Shown here: piece after piece, positions 7,912 through 16,604 of the stretch | Position numbering within the stretch: the first letter of the stretch is position 1 | Layout of the letters: the number at the start of each line of letters is the position of its first letter | From: Streptomyces ardesiacus | GTDB lineage: Bacteria; Actinomycetota; Actinomycetes; Streptomycetales; Streptomycetaceae | Reading direction: 5' to 3' | NCBI RefSeq assembly: GCF_003112575.1 | Contig: NZ_BEWC01000005.1 | Coordinates: 496,001 to 560,000 of the forward strand | DNA length: 64,000 bases | Translations under genes and position numbers: made by a program | The notes under the pieces: generated by a model | Databases searched by the model: none | What the model was told of the DNA's origin: nothing | The model's input: the letters and a program-made list of their open reading frames with translations, nothing else

Positions 7912-9249
7912 TCAGCGCGTCGCCCCGGTGACGATCCAGCGACCCGATCGGGTACGCAGCCACAGTGTGACCAGGCGCATCGCCATCATCAGCGTCATGG
8001 CCGCCCACAGGGCGGTGAGCCCACCGCCGAGTGTGGGGACGAGCAGTGCCGCCGGGGTGAAGACCGCCAGGGTCAGCAGCATGGCCCAGGCAAGGTAGGG
8101 ACCGTCGCCCGCGCCCATGAGCACACCGTCCAGGACGTAGACCACCCCGCAGACCGGCTGCGCGACGGCCACGATCACCAGTGCGGGTAGTGCGGCGTCC
8201 TTGACCACCGGGTCGCCGGTGAACAGCGGCAGGAACGCAGGGCGGGACAGCACCACGAGCAGGCCCAGCAGGGCTCCGACCGCGATGCCCCACTCCACCA
8301 TCCTGCGACAGGCGTCGCGCGCGCCCTGGGCGTCACCCGCACCCAGATACCTCCCGATGATGGCTTGCCCGGCGATGGCGATGGCGTCGAGAGCGAAGGC
8401 GAGCAGGCTCCACAGGGACAGGATGATCTGATGCGCGGCGATGTCGGCGTCACCAAGACGGGCCGCCACGGCCGTCGCGATCATGAGGATCGCCCGCAGG
8501 GAGAGCGTGCGCACGAGCAGGGGCACCCCGGCCTGGGCGGAGGCCCTGATGCCGGCCAGGTCGGGCCGCAGCGAGGCGCCGTGTCGTCGGGCCCCGCGCA
8601 CGACCACCCACAGATAGACCGCGGCCATGCCGAACTGGGCGATGACGGTGCCCCAGGCGGAACCGGCGATGCCGAGCCCGGCGCCGTAGACGAGCACGAC
8701 GTTGAGGACGGCGTTGGCGACGAAGCCGGCCACCGCCACGTACAGCGGGGTGCGGGTGTTCTGCAGTCCCCTGAGGACACCGGTCGAGGCCAGGACGACG
8801 AGCATCGCGGGGATGCCCAGCGCGGAGATTCGCAGATAGGTGGTGGCATAGGGGCCCGCGGTCTCCGAGGCGCCGAAAAGTGCCACGAGGGAGGGGGCCG
8901 TGGGCAGGACGACCGCTATGACGGCGGCGCCGAGCAGCAGCGCCAGCCAGATGCCGTCCATGCCCTGGCGGATCGCGGCTTGCGGGTCGCCCGCGCCGAC
9001 GCGGCGGGAAACGGCTGCCGTCGTGGCGTAGGCGAGGAAGACGAAGACGCTGACGGCTGTGGTGAGCAAGGCCGAGGCGATGCCGAGTCCGGCCAGCTGG
9101 GCCGTTCCCAGATGACCGACGATGGCACTGTCGGCCATGACGAAAAGGGGCTCGGCGACGAGCGCGCCGAAGGCCGGGACGGCCAGCGCGACGATCTCTC
9201 GGTCGTGCCGGCGCCGGGCAGTCCGGGTACGCGCGGGGGCCTGTGTCAT
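7912..9249 (-). CDS. MATE family multidrug/metabolite efflux protein
   Basis: A 445-residue protein with about 12 membrane spans in two homologous halves. It has the MATE features of an N-terminal AEPLFVMADSAIVGHLG segment and a second-half counterpart around QPVCGVVYVLDGVLMGAG. MATE proteins export organic cations or metabolites using Na+ or H+ gradients. The open frame begins at 9291, but the ATG at 9249 gives the natural N-terminus MTQAPARTRT with positive residues before the first span. The gene diverges from dnaB across a long intergenic region and is not obviously linked to a partner. Confidence 0.88.
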   Translation of the reverse strand: MTQAPARTRTARRRHDREIVALAVPAFGALVAEPLFVMADSAIVGHLGTAQLAGLGIASALLTTAVSVFVFLAYATTAAVSRRVGAGDPQAAIRQGMDGIWLALLLGAAVIAVVLPTAPSLVALFGASETAGPYATTYLRISALGIPAMLVVLASTGVLRGLQNTRTPLYVAVAGFVANAVLNVVLVYGAGLGIAGSAWGTVIAQFGMAAVYLWVVVRGARRHGASLRPDLAGIRASAQAGVPLLVRTLSLRAILMIATAVAARLGDADIAAHQIILSLWSLLAFALDAIAIAGQAIIGRYLGAGDAQGARDACRRMVEWGIAVGALLGLLVVLSRPAFLPLFTGDPVVKDAALPALVIVAVAQPVCGVVYVLDGVLMGAGDGPYLAWAMLLTLAVFTPAALLVPTLGGGLTALWAAMTLMMAMRLVTLWLRTRSGRWIVTGATR

Positions 9250-9708
9250 GAGCACCAATCTAATCGTCCACAGGTAAGAGATGCAAAGCAATGGCGACCC
9301 TTACGGCTGCTCTCACCGCGTGTGCTTCTGGGTACGGGTCGAAGTGATCTTGATCCGACTGGGCAAGTTTTTCTTCTGCACAGGCGGTGGACGGTAACAG
9401 TGCAGGTCAAGCCCCCTTCCCGGGGCGGGGTGGGGGCTTGTTCACAGGGCTGTCCACCGGGTCGTGCACAGGTTTTGCGGGGTTCTCCACAGCATCTGGC
9501 CCGTCGTCCACATGGCCTGTGGATAACCAGATTGGCTGACGGTGCCCGCGGGCCTACGGTTATCCGGCGCCCGCTCCGTCCGTCGGCCGGTGAATCATCA
9601 CAAAACCGACGCGCCAGAACCGGAGTTGGGCGTCTTATTTGTCAGTGCCGTGCCGTAGAAATGAGGGGCACGGCGAGGTCCGCTCGGCGGACGGGAGGAG
9701 GTGGCTCG
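9250..9708. promoter_or_regulatory. 459-bp gap upstream of dnaB with DnaA-box-like 9-mers
   Basis: Non-coding stretch between the divergent MATE and dnaB genes, containing both promoters. It has DnaA-box-like sequences: TTGTTCACA (9438-9446), CTGTCCACC (9450-9458), TTCTCCACA (9483-9491), TCGTCCACA (9504-9512) and the inverted perfect box TGTGGATAA (9518-9526). A T-rich run lies near 9368-9375. No convincing gene is visible. Confidence 0.6.
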
Positions 9709-11187
9709 GTGAGCATTTCCGAGCCCTTGGACGACCCGTGGGCCGACAGCGGCCCCAGTGATCGTCTGCCTGCTTCCCGCCGCCGCGGCGAGGGGGGCCG
9801 CAGCCGCGACGAGCAGCACCAGCGCGGTGCGGACAACGGCGCGTGGGACGGCGGCGCCCCGTCGTTCGAGCGGGTGCCGCCGCAGGACCTGGATGCCGAG
9901 CAGTCCGTTCTCGGCGGGATGCTGCTGTCCAAGGACGCCATCGCCGACGTCGTCGAGATCCTCAAGGGCCACGACTTCTACAAGCCGGCCCACGAGACGG
10001 TCTACCAGGCCATCCTCGACGTGTATGCCAAGGGCGAGCCGGCCGACCCGATCACGATCGCCGCCGAGCTCACCAAGCGCGGTGAGATCAACAAGGTCGG
10101 CGGCGCCTCGTATCTGCACACCCTCGTCCAGACCGTACCGACGGCCGCGAACGCCGCGTACTATGCGGAGATCGTGCACGAGCGGGCGGTCCTGCGCCGC
10201 CTGGTGGAGGCCGGAACCCGGATCACGCAGATGGGGTATGCGGCCGACGACGACGTCGACGAGATCGTCAACCGCGCCCAGGCCGAGATCTACGCCGTCA
10301 CCGAGCAGCGCACGAGCGAGGACTACCTGCCGCTCGGCGACATCATGGAAGGCGCGCTCGACGAGATCGAGGCGATCGGGTCGCGCAGCGGCGAGATGAC
10401 CGGGGTGCCCACCGGGTTCACCGACTTCGACTCGCTGACCAACGGCCTGCATCCGGGCCAGATGATCGTCATCGCCGCACGCCCCGCGATGGGCAAGTCG
10501 ACCCTCGCGCTGGACTTCGCGCGCGCCGCATCGATCAAGAACAACCTGCCGAGCGTCATCTTCTCGCTCGAAATGGGGCGCAACGAGATCGCGATGCGTC
10601 TGCTGTCCGCCGAGGCACGAGTCGCGCTGCACCACATGCGGTCGGGCACGATGACGGACGACGACTGGACACGACTGGCGCGCCGGATGCCCGACGTGTC
10701 GGCCGCCCCGCTCTACATCGACGACTCCCCGAACCTGTCGATGATGGAGATCCGCGCCAAGTGCCGTCGCCTCAAACAGCGCAACGACCTCAAGCTGGTC
10801 GTCATCGACTACCTCCAGCTGATGCAGTCCGGCGGTTCGAAGCGCGCCGAGAGCCGGCAGCAGGAGGTCTCGGACATGTCCCGCAACCTCAAGCTCCTGG
10901 CGAAGGAACTGGAGATCCCGGTCATCGCGCTCTCCCAGCTGAACCGTGGTCCCGAGCAGCGCACGGACAAGAAGCCCATGGTCTCCGACCTGCGTGAGTC
11001 CGGTTCGATCGAGCAGGACGCCGACATGGTCATCCTGCTGCACCGTGAGGACGCCTACGAGAAGGAGTCGCCCCGCGCGGGCGAGGCTGACCTGATCGTG
11101 GCCAAGCACCGCAACGGCCCCACGGCGACGATCACGGTCGCCTTCCAGGGCCACTACTCGCGCTTCGTGGACATGGCACAGACCTGA
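9709..11187 (+). CDS. dnaB: Replicative DNA helicase DnaB
   Basis: A 492-residue hexameric 5'-3' helicase of the replisome. A disordered charged N-terminus (residues 1-55) precedes the DnaB N-terminal domain (DLDAEQSVLGGMLLSKDAI) and the RecA-like ATPase domain with Walker A ARPAMGKST, Walker B VVIDYLQLM, and the QLNRGPEQR and DLRESGSIEQDAD motifs. No intein is present. The GTG start at 9709 follows GGGAGGAGG and fits family length; the longer frame upstream is not coding. The upstream gap contains DnaA-box-like sites, so DnaA may influence its expression. Confidence 0.96.
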   Translation: MSISEPLDDPWADSGPSDRLPASRRRGEGGRSRDEQHQRGADNGAWDGGAPSFERVPPQDLDAEQSVLGGMLLSKDAIADVVEILKGHDFYKPAHETVYQAILDVYAKGEPADPITIAAELTKRGEINKVGGASYLHTLVQTVPTAANAAYYAEIVHERAVLRRLVEAGTRITQMGYAADDDVDEIVNRAQAEIYAVTEQRTSEDYLPLGDIMEGALDEIEAIGSRSGEMTGVPTGFTDFDSLTNGLHPGQMIVIAARPAMGKSTLALDFARAASIKNNLPSVIFSLEMGRNEIAMRLLSAEARVALHHMRSGTMTDDDWTRLARRMPDVSAAPLYIDDSPNLSMMEIRAKCRRLKQRNDLKLVVIDYLQLMQSGGSKRAESRQQEVSDMSRNLKLLAKELEIPVIALSQLNRGPEQRTDKKPMVSDLRESGSIEQDADMVILLHREDAYEKESPRAGEADLIVAKHRNGPTATITVAFQGHYSRFVDMAQT

Positions 11188-11206
11188 CGGGCGACCACGT
11201 CAGGTC
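11181..11206 (+). terminator. Hairpin at the dnaB stop codon
   Basis: A 9-bp perfect stem GACCTGACG/CGTCAGGTC with an 8-nt loop overlaps the dnaB stop codon. It is a candidate terminator between dnaB and the next gene. Confidence 0.5.
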
Positions 11207-11280
11207 TCGCTTTCCCGCCGGGGACGGCGCCAGGGGGAAATCGGCTCGACGTGAGGTGTTCCGGCCGGTGGACTGAGCGC

Positions 11281-12666
11281 ATGACGACATTTCAGGAAGA
11301 GCTGCTTCCCGCCACCCGCCGGGCGCTGACGCATCGCATCGCCGTGGCCCAGGCCGAAGGGCGTACACCGTCGCTGGTCGCGGCGGTGGTCCGGGGCGGG
11401 CAGACCGTGTGGCATGGCGCGCGGACCTCGGTCGACGGGCACGGTCCGGACGAGAACGTGCAGTACCGGATCGGGTCGATCACCAAGACCTTCACCGCCG
11501 TCCTGGTCCTTCGGCTGCGTGACGAGGGCCTGCTGGATCTCGGGGACCCGCTGGAGAAGCACCTGCCAGGCACCGGCGCGGGGGAGGCCACGATCGCCGA
11601 ACTGCTCGCGCACTCGGGCGGGCTGGCCGCCGAGTCGCCCGCGCCCTGGTGGGAGCGGACACCGGGTTCCCTGCGGCCCGGGCTCGCCGATGTGCTGGGC
11701 GAGGAGCCGCTCCTGCACCCGGTGGGCCGGCGCCACCACTATTCCAACCCTGGCTACACCTTGCTCGGCGCGCTCGTCGAGAAGCTGCGCGGGGCTCCGT
11801 GGGCGGAGGTGCTGCAGCGGGAGGTGCTGGACCCCCTGGGGCTGGAGCGTACGGCCACGCGGCCCAGTGCCCCGCACGCCGGCGGCTGGGCGGTGCATCC
11901 CTGGGCCGATGTGATGCTGGCCGAGCCCGCCGAGGACCTTGGGGTGATGGCGCCGGCCGGGCAGCTCTGGTCGACCACCGGGGACCTGGCGCGGTTCGCC
12001 GTCTTCCTGACACAGGGGGACGACACGGTGCTCGGCGGGGAGACCGTGCGGGAGATGCGGGCACCCGCGGCGCCGGCCGAGGCGGCGGACGTGGTGGACG
12101 GTGCGGCGTACGGGTTGGGGCTGCAGCTCCAGCACCGGGACGGGCGGTTGCTGGTGGGCCACTCCGGCTCCTTGCCGGGCTTCCTGGCCAACCTCACCAT
12201 CGATGTGGAGGACGACGTGGCCGCGGTGGTCCTGACCAACTGCACCTCTGGGCCGCTGATCGCCGGGGTGGGAGCCGATCTCGTGCGCATCGTCGCGGAG
12301 GCCGAGCCCCGGATCCCGGAGCCGTGGCGCCCGTTGCGGAACGTCGACTCCTCCGTGCTGGAGCTGGCGGGGCAGTGGTACTGGGGGACGCAGGCCTTCG
12401 CCCTGAGGCTCACCTCCGACGGAGGGGTCTCGCTGGGTCCGCTGTCGGGCCGCGGACGCCGTTCACGTTTCCGGGCGAACGGTGACGGCAGCTGGACGGG
12501 CCTGGAGGGCTACTACGCAGGGGAGTTGCTACGAGCCGTGAGGCGCCCGGACGGGACCGTGGACCACCTGGACCTCGGCTCCTTCGTCTTCACGCGCCAG
12601 CCGTACGAAGAGGGTGCCGCCGTGCCAGGTGGTGTGGATCCACAGGGGTGGCAGGGGATCGGCTGA
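11281..12666 (+). CDS. Serine hydrolase of the class C beta-lactamase / DD-peptidase fold
   Basis: A 461-residue protein. The active-site serine and lysine are in SITK (residues 66-69), the YxN motif is in HHYSNPGYTLLG, and an HSG triad (VGHSGSLPGF) replaces KTG. This pattern is typical of the broad beta-lactamase-related hydrolase family, which includes esterases and peptidases; antibiotic hydrolysis cannot be inferred. No signal peptide is seen, so it is probably cytoplasmic. The C-terminal region of about 110 residues is an added lipocalin-like extension often seen in this family. Start ATG at 11281; an earlier frame start at 11251 lacks a ribosome-binding site. Confidence 0.82.
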   Translation: MTTFQEELLPATRRALTHRIAVAQAEGRTPSLVAAVVRGGQTVWHGARTSVDGHGPDENVQYRIGSITKTFTAVLVLRLRDEGLLDLGDPLEKHLPGTGAGEATIAELLAHSGGLAAESPAPWWERTPGSLRPGLADVLGEEPLLHPVGRRHHYSNPGYTLLGALVEKLRGAPWAEVLQREVLDPLGLERTATRPSAPHAGGWAVHPWADVMLAEPAEDLGVMAPAGQLWSTTGDLARFAVFLTQGDDTVLGGETVREMRAPAAPAEAADVVDGAAYGLGLQLQHRDGRLLVGHSGSLPGFLANLTIDVEDDVAAVVLTNCTSGPLIAGVGADLVRIVAEAEPRIPEPWRPLRNVDSSVLELAGQWYWGTQAFALRLTSDGGVSLGPLSGRGRRSRFRANGDGSWTGLEGYYAGELLRAVRRPDGTVDHLDLGSFVFTRQPYEEGAAVPGGVDPQGWQGIG

Positions 12667-12678
12667 CGGCAGTCCGGT

Positions 12679-12714
12679 GTGCGCGGCCGGTTTCACGTGA
12701 AACCGGCCGCGCAC
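12679..12714. terminator. 36-bp perfect palindrome, likely bidirectional terminator with parS at its centre
   Basis: Positions 12679-12696 are the exact reverse complement of 12697-12714. The element lies between convergent stop codons (12666 and 12744). In RNA it would form an extended hairpin; in DNA its central 14 bp are parS. Confidence 0.7.
12690..12703. promoter_or_regulatory. parS, perfect ParB-binding site
   Basis: GTTTCACGTGAAAC forms the exact centre of the 36-bp palindrome between the beta-lactamase-fold gene and the GNAT gene. Confidence 0.9.
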
Positions 12715-12743
12715 CGTGGGGCCGGCAAGCCGGGTTCTCCACG

Positions 12744-13196
12744 TCAGAGCTGGAGCTTGAACCCGGTGTGCGAGGCCGAGAAGCCCAGACGCTCGTAGAA
12801 GCGGTGGGCGTCGGTGCGGGTCCTGTCGGACGTGAGCTGCACCAGGTGGCACCCCTGTCGCCGGGACTCGTCGATCGCCCACTCGATGAGCTGGGTGCCC
12901 AGTCCGCTTCCGCGCTCGTCGCTGTGGACGCGGACGCCTTCGATGAGCGAACGGGTGGCCCCGCGCCGGGACAGGCCGGGGACGATCGTGAGCTGGAGCG
13001 TGCCGACGACCCGGTCCTCCCGGACTGCCACCACCAGGTGCTGGTTCGGATCGGTCCTGAGCCGTTCGAAGGCGGCCAGATACGGGCCCAGGTCGTCCGG
13101 TGATTCGCGCTGTGCGCCCAGGGGGTCGTCGGCGAGCATCGCGACGACTGCCGGGATGTCCTCGGCGGTGGTGCGGCGTATTTCCAGATCTCCCAT
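12744..13196 (-). CDS. GNAT family N-acetyltransferase
   Basis: A 150-residue single-domain GNAT. Strand 4 and the acetyl-CoA loop read VRVHSDERGSGLGTQLIEWAI (R/Q-x-x-G-x-G/A motif at about residues 91-111), followed by the C-terminal FYERLGF segment typical of the family. The substrate is unknown. It lies 21 bp downstream of the MarR gene on the same strand, so the two may be co-transcribed. Confidence 0.85.
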   Translation of the reverse strand: MGDLEIRRTTAEDIPAVVAMLADDPLGAQRESPDDLGPYLAAFERLRTDPNQHLVVAVREDRVVGTLQLTIVPGLSRRGATRSLIEGVRVHSDERGSGLGTQLIEWAIDESRRQGCHLVQLTSDRTRTDAHRFYERLGFSASHTGFKLQL

Positions 13197-13217
13197 GCCT
13201 GCACTCTAGAACTGGAT

Positions 13218-13682
13218 CTAGGCGGGCACGGGTGCCTTCAGGGTCTCCACCGCACGCACCAGCGGGGCGAGGTCGGGGTTCGTGGCCGCCTCGTCGAGAG
13301 CCTCGCGCAGGGCCAGGTCATTGGTGGGCCGCGCCTCGTTCAGCAGGCGCAGGCCCGACGGGGTGACGTTGGTGTAGATGCCGCGCCGGTCGGTGGGGCA
13401 CAGGTAACGCTCGAGCAGGCCCCGGTCCTCGAGCCGGGTGACCAGCCGGGTGGTCGCGCTCTGGCTGAGGACGACGGCGTCGGCGACCTGCTTCATCTGC
13501 AGATGCCCCCCGTCGCCGTCGTGCTGCCGGCTGAGCACGTCGAGCAGTGAGTACTCGCGGACGCTCAGGTCGTGCCCGGTCTGCAGGGCTCGCTCGATGT
13601 GGGCCTCGATCCTCCCGTGCAGCAGGGAAAGGGCGCACCACCCCTGGGAGAGGGCGGTGAGCGCCGGGTCCGTCGCTGTCAT
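13218..13682 (-). CDS. MarR family transcriptional regulator
   Basis: A 154-residue winged helix-turn-helix regulator. The DNA-binding region is MKQVADAVVLSQSATTRLVTRLEDRGLLERYLCPTD (about residues 65-100) with the DRR wing motif. MarR proteins are dimeric repressors released by small ligands. The ATG at 13682 is preferred over the longer frame because upstream residues are not family-like. It diverges from an MFS exporter gene with an inverted repeat between, the classic layout of a MarR repressor controlling an efflux pump. Confidence 0.88.
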   Translation of the reverse strand: MTATDPALTALSQGWCALSLLHGRIEAHIERALQTGHDLSVREYSLLDVLSRQHDGDGGHLQMKQVADAVVLSQSATTRLVTRLEDRGLLERYLCPTDRRGIYTNVTPSGLRLLNEARPTNDLALREALDEAATNPDLAPLVRAVETLKAPVPA

Positions 13683-13743
13683 GTGGTTCCTCCGTCCAGG
13701 AGCGGCTGAAACCAGAGTAGCCCAGGTCCGCAACTGCCTGCGT

Positions 13744-13766
13744 TTGCACATAGCCAGCGTATGCAA
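13744..13766. promoter_or_regulatory. Candidate MarR operator between marR-like and MFS genes
   Basis: An inverted repeat TTGCA...TGCAA (arms 13744-13748 and 13762-13766, extended as TTGCACATA and TATGCAA) sits in the 140-bp divergent gap. TTGCA-type arms are common in MarR operators. The assignment rests on position and symmetry only. Confidence 0.45.
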
Positions 13767-13822
13767 CTATTGTCTGCGACTGAAACGCGCTCCTGCAATG
13801 ACTTCGGAAGGTGTACCCCTCC

Positions 13823-15031
13823 ATGCCTCTCGCGCTTCTGGCCCTGGCGATCGGGGCCTTCGGGATCGGAACGACAGAGTTCGTGATCATGGGCTTGCTG
13901 CCCGAGGTCGCGAGCGACTACGGGGTCTCCATCCCCACCGCCGGCTACCTGGTGACCGGGTACGCGCTCGGCGTGATGTTCGGCGCCCCGCTGATGACCG
14001 TGCTCGGCACCAAGGTCCCGCGCAAGCGGATGCTGATGCTGCTGATGGGCCTGTTCGTCGTCGGCAACCTGCTCTCCGCCCTCGCCCCGGTCTTCTCCGT
14101 CATGCTGATCGGCCGCGTGATCGCCTCACTCGCGCACGGCGCCTTCTTCGGCATCGGATCGGTCGTCGCGGCCGGTCTGGTCGCGCCGGACAAGAAGGCC
14201 GGCGCCATCGCGATGATGTTCACGGGCCTGACGGTCGCCAATGTCGTCGGCGTCCCGCTGGGGACACTGATCGGACAGTCCGTCGGCTGGCGTGTCACCT
14301 TCGCCGTCGTCGCCGCGCTCGGGGTCGTCGGCCTCGTCGGCGTCGCCAAGCTGGTCCCCGACGTGTCCAGGGCCGAGGGCGTGCGGCTGCGGCACGAGGT
14401 GGCCGCGTTCAAGAACGCCCAGGTCCTGCTCGCGATGGCCATGACCGTCCTCGGCTTCGGCGGGGTCTTCGCGGCCATCACCTACATCGCGCCGATGATG
14501 ACCCAGGTCGCGGGCTTCGCCGACGGCTCGGTCACCTGGCTGCTGGTCCTCTTCGGTCTCGGCATGGTCGGCGGCAACCTCGTCGGCGGCAGGTTCGCCG
14601 ACCGCGCCCTGATGCCCATGCTGTACATCTCCCTCGGCGCCCTGTCCGTCGTCCTCGCCCTGTTCACCCTCACCGCGCACGACAAGATCGCGTCCGCCGT
14701 GACCGTCGTCCTCATCGGTGCCCTGGGTTTCGCCACCGTCCCTCCGCTGCAAAAGCGCGTCCTGGACCACGCGCACGGCGCGCCGACGCTGGCCTCCGCG
14801 GTGAACATCGGCGCCTTCAACCTCGGCAACGCGCTCTCCGCGTGGCTCGGCGGCGTCGTCATCGCGGCCGGTTACGGATACACCGCTCCCAACTGGGTCG
14901 GCGCCGTGCTCGCCGCAGCCGCGCTTGTCCTCGCCGTCCTCTCGGCCGGCCTGGAACGGCGTGCGAGTGCTCCCGGACCGGTCGTCGCGGGTTCCGTGCC
15001 CACCGAGCGGCGGGCCGCCGTCCACCACTGA
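13823..15031 (+). CDS. MFS transporter of the DHA1 (AraJ/Cmx-like) group
   Basis: A 402-residue protein with 12 predicted spans. The N-terminus PLALLALAIGAFGIGTTEFV and the inter-helix motif VLGTKVPRKRMLMLLMGLF match the AraJ/chloramphenicol-resistance exporter group. The ATG at 13823 begins just before the first span; the alternative GTG at 13811 sits directly on the GGAAGG. The substrate is unknown. The divergent MarR gene is its likely repressor, and a GlcG/DUF336 gene follows 118 bp downstream. Confidence 0.87.
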   Translation: MPLALLALAIGAFGIGTTEFVIMGLLPEVASDYGVSIPTAGYLVTGYALGVMFGAPLMTVLGTKVPRKRMLMLLMGLFVVGNLLSALAPVFSVMLIGRVIASLAHGAFFGIGSVVAAGLVAPDKKAGAIAMMFTGLTVANVVGVPLGTLIGQSVGWRVTFAVVAALGVVGLVGVAKLVPDVSRAEGVRLRHEVAAFKNAQVLLAMAMTVLGFGGVFAAITYIAPMMTQVAGFADGSVTWLLVLFGLGMVGGNLVGGRFADRALMPMLYISLGALSVVLALFTLTAHDKIASAVTVVLIGALGFATVPPLQKRVLDHAHGAPTLASAVNIGAFNLGNALSAWLGGVVIAAGYGYTAPNWVGAVLAAAALVLAVLSAGLERRASAPGPVVAGSVPTERRAAVHH

Positions 15032-15149
15032 ACGACCCCGGGCGGGCTGCGGGGCCAGGGCCGTCCCCGCACCGCGCCTCATGGGCCACTGACGCCTCGT
15101 GGACCACCGGGGCACCGCACCCCACTCAGCACCACCAAGGAGAAGAACC

Positions 15150-15569
15150 ATGAGCACCACTGCCGTCACCCCGCTGACGACCCAGGACGCCGAAGCCCTC
15201 GTCACCGCCGCCCGCCAGGCCGCCGAGGCGGCCGGGGTGACCGTCAGCGTCACGGTCCTCGACGCCGGGGGCCATCTGCTCGCCTTCCGGCGCGACGACC
15301 GCGCCGTGCTGATCTCCGGGGAGACCAGCACCCGCAAGGCCTACACGGCGCTCCAGTTGAACGCCCCGACCGCCGACCTCGTCGACGCCGTGCAGCCCGG
15401 AGGCCTCTTCCACACCCTGCCCACGGCACTCGACCGGCCGCTGCTGTTCATCGCGGGCGGCGTGCCCGTGCACCGAGACGGCCGGCTGATCGGCGCGATC
15501 GGGGTGGGCGGAGGCGCGCCCGAGCAGGACCACGGCTTCGCTTCGGTCGCCGTGCGGAGCCTCGCCTGA
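15150..15569 (+). CDS. GlcG/HbpS-type (DUF336) protein
   Basis: A 139-residue single-domain protein with the DUF336 pattern: VTVSVTVLDAGGHLLAFRRDD near residue 30-50, STRKAYTA, and the glycine-rich end IGAIGVGGGAPEQDH. Members include heme-binding HbpS and proteins encoded beside oxidoreductases; some degrade or bind small ligands. It has no signal peptide, so it is intracellular. AAGGAGAAG precedes the ATG. It may share the MFS promoter and hence MarR control. Confidence 0.8.
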   Translation: MSTTAVTPLTTQDAEALVTAARQAAEAAGVTVSVTVLDAGGHLLAFRRDDRAVLISGETSTRKAYTALQLNAPTADLVDAVQPGGLFHTLPTALDRPLLFIAGGVPVHRDGRLIGAIGVGGGAPEQDHGFASVAVRSLA

Positions 15570-15600
15570 CGGCAGCCCCCTCGTAGCGGCCGTCCGCCCG

Positions 15601-15633
15601 ACGCCGGTTCCCGTGCTGCCCGGGAACCGGCGT
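15601..15633 (+). terminator. Hairpin terminator after the DUF336 gene
   Basis: A perfect 13-bp stem (15601-15613 with 15621-15633) with a 7-nt loop lies between the convergent DUF336 and acetyltransferase genes. Confidence 0.7.
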
Positions 15634-15661
15634 CGCGGTGCCGGGGTGACGTATCGCCGAC

Positions 15662-16528
15662 TCAGCCGGCCGCCACCGTGAGCGGCGCGAACCGACGGGT
15701 CCAGTCCCCGGGCAGTTCGGTGATCCCGTAGCTCATGACCGCATTGGCGGCGACCGAGGACAGGCCGTGCTCCTTCACCCACGCCAGGAGCTCCTCGTGC
15801 CGCACGTCGATGTCCGTGCGCAGCGGCCGGTCGGTGTGCGCGGCGAGCGAGCCGATCAGGGCCTTGGCCGTCTCGGTGTCACGGGCGATCAGCGGGCCCA
15901 CCACATGGGTGTCCATGTTCGGCCAGGCCGCGGCGTACCCGGTGATCCGGCCGTCCTCCTCGGCGACGCGCAACTGATCGGCGAAGGCGGGCAGACGCGT
16001 GACGATGGGGGTGCGGTCCGCACCGAAGACCTCTTCGTCGAGCCGGAGGATCGCGGGGAGGTCCTCGGCGGTGGCCCCGCGGGTGAACGGCTTTGGTTCC
16101 GGCCCGCCGGGGACGAAACGGCCGCGCACCATCTCCGCTTCGCCCGTCACCTTGAAACCGAGCTCCTCGTAGAGCGGTCGGCCGTACGGCGTCGCGTGCA
16201 GGGTGAGGGGAACGGTGCCCAGGGCAGCGACGAGGTGGCGCATCAGCCGGCGTCCGACCCCCCGGCGGGCGTGCCGCTCGGCGACCAGCACCATGCCGAC
16301 GGCGGCGAGCGCCGGGCGCTCGTGGGGGCCGTATTCCGTGACGGTGCAGGCGGCGACGAGGCCGCCGTCGGGATCGTCGATGCCGTAGCCCTGTCCGGCC
16401 GTGAGGAGGAACCCCCACTTGTGCTCCTCGCGCGGCCACCCCCGGTCCTCGGACAGGTCGGCGCAGGCGGTGAGATCCCGGAGCGTCAGACGGCGGATCG
16501 GTGCAGAGGCGAGGAAAGGAGTCGGCAC
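15662..16528 (-). CDS. Tandem GNAT acetyltransferase
   Basis: A 288-residue protein with two GNAT folds. The first carries the acetyl-CoA motif VAERHARRGVGRRLMRHLVAAL, and the second covers about residues 145-280 without such a clear glycine motif. Two-domain GNATs often have one active and one degenerate site. The frame stays open to 16741, but GTG at 16528 (VPTPFLASAPIRRLTLRDL) best fits the family N-terminus; no strong ribosome-binding site decides it. The substrate is unknown. Confidence 0.78.
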   Translation of the reverse strand: MPTPFLASAPIRRLTLRDLTACADLSEDRGWPREEHKWGFLLTAGQGYGIDDPDGGLVAACTVTEYGPHERPALAAVGMVLVAERHARRGVGRRLMRHLVAALGTVPLTLHATPYGRPLYEELGFKVTGEAEMVRGRFVPGGPEPKPFTRGATAEDLPAILRLDEEVFGADRTPIVTRLPAFADQLRVAEEDGRITGYAAAWPNMDTHVVGPLIARDTETAKALIGSLAAHTDRPLRTDIDVRHEELLAWVKEHGLSSVAANAVMSYGITELPGDWTRRFAPLTVAAG

Positions 16529-16604
16529 GCAGGTCAGGCTGTCCGACAGCGGCCGTCCGCGTCCACCTCTTTCCGGTGGGAGGACGGGCTTTCGGCCACG
16601 CCGT

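Noticed and set aside
8365..9708. Long 5' extension of the dnaB frame
   Set aside because: The extension overlaps the MATE gene in antisense and the non-coding gap; GTG at 9709 with GGAGG gives the normal DnaB length.
9598..11154. Minus-strand open frame of 518 codons
   Set aside because: Antisense to dnaB; no recognisable domain and shadow-like Val/Gly/Arg composition.
11281..12666. Antibiotic-resistance beta-lactamase
   Set aside because: There is no signal peptide and the KTG is replaced by HSG, as in esterase-like family members; resistance cannot be claimed.
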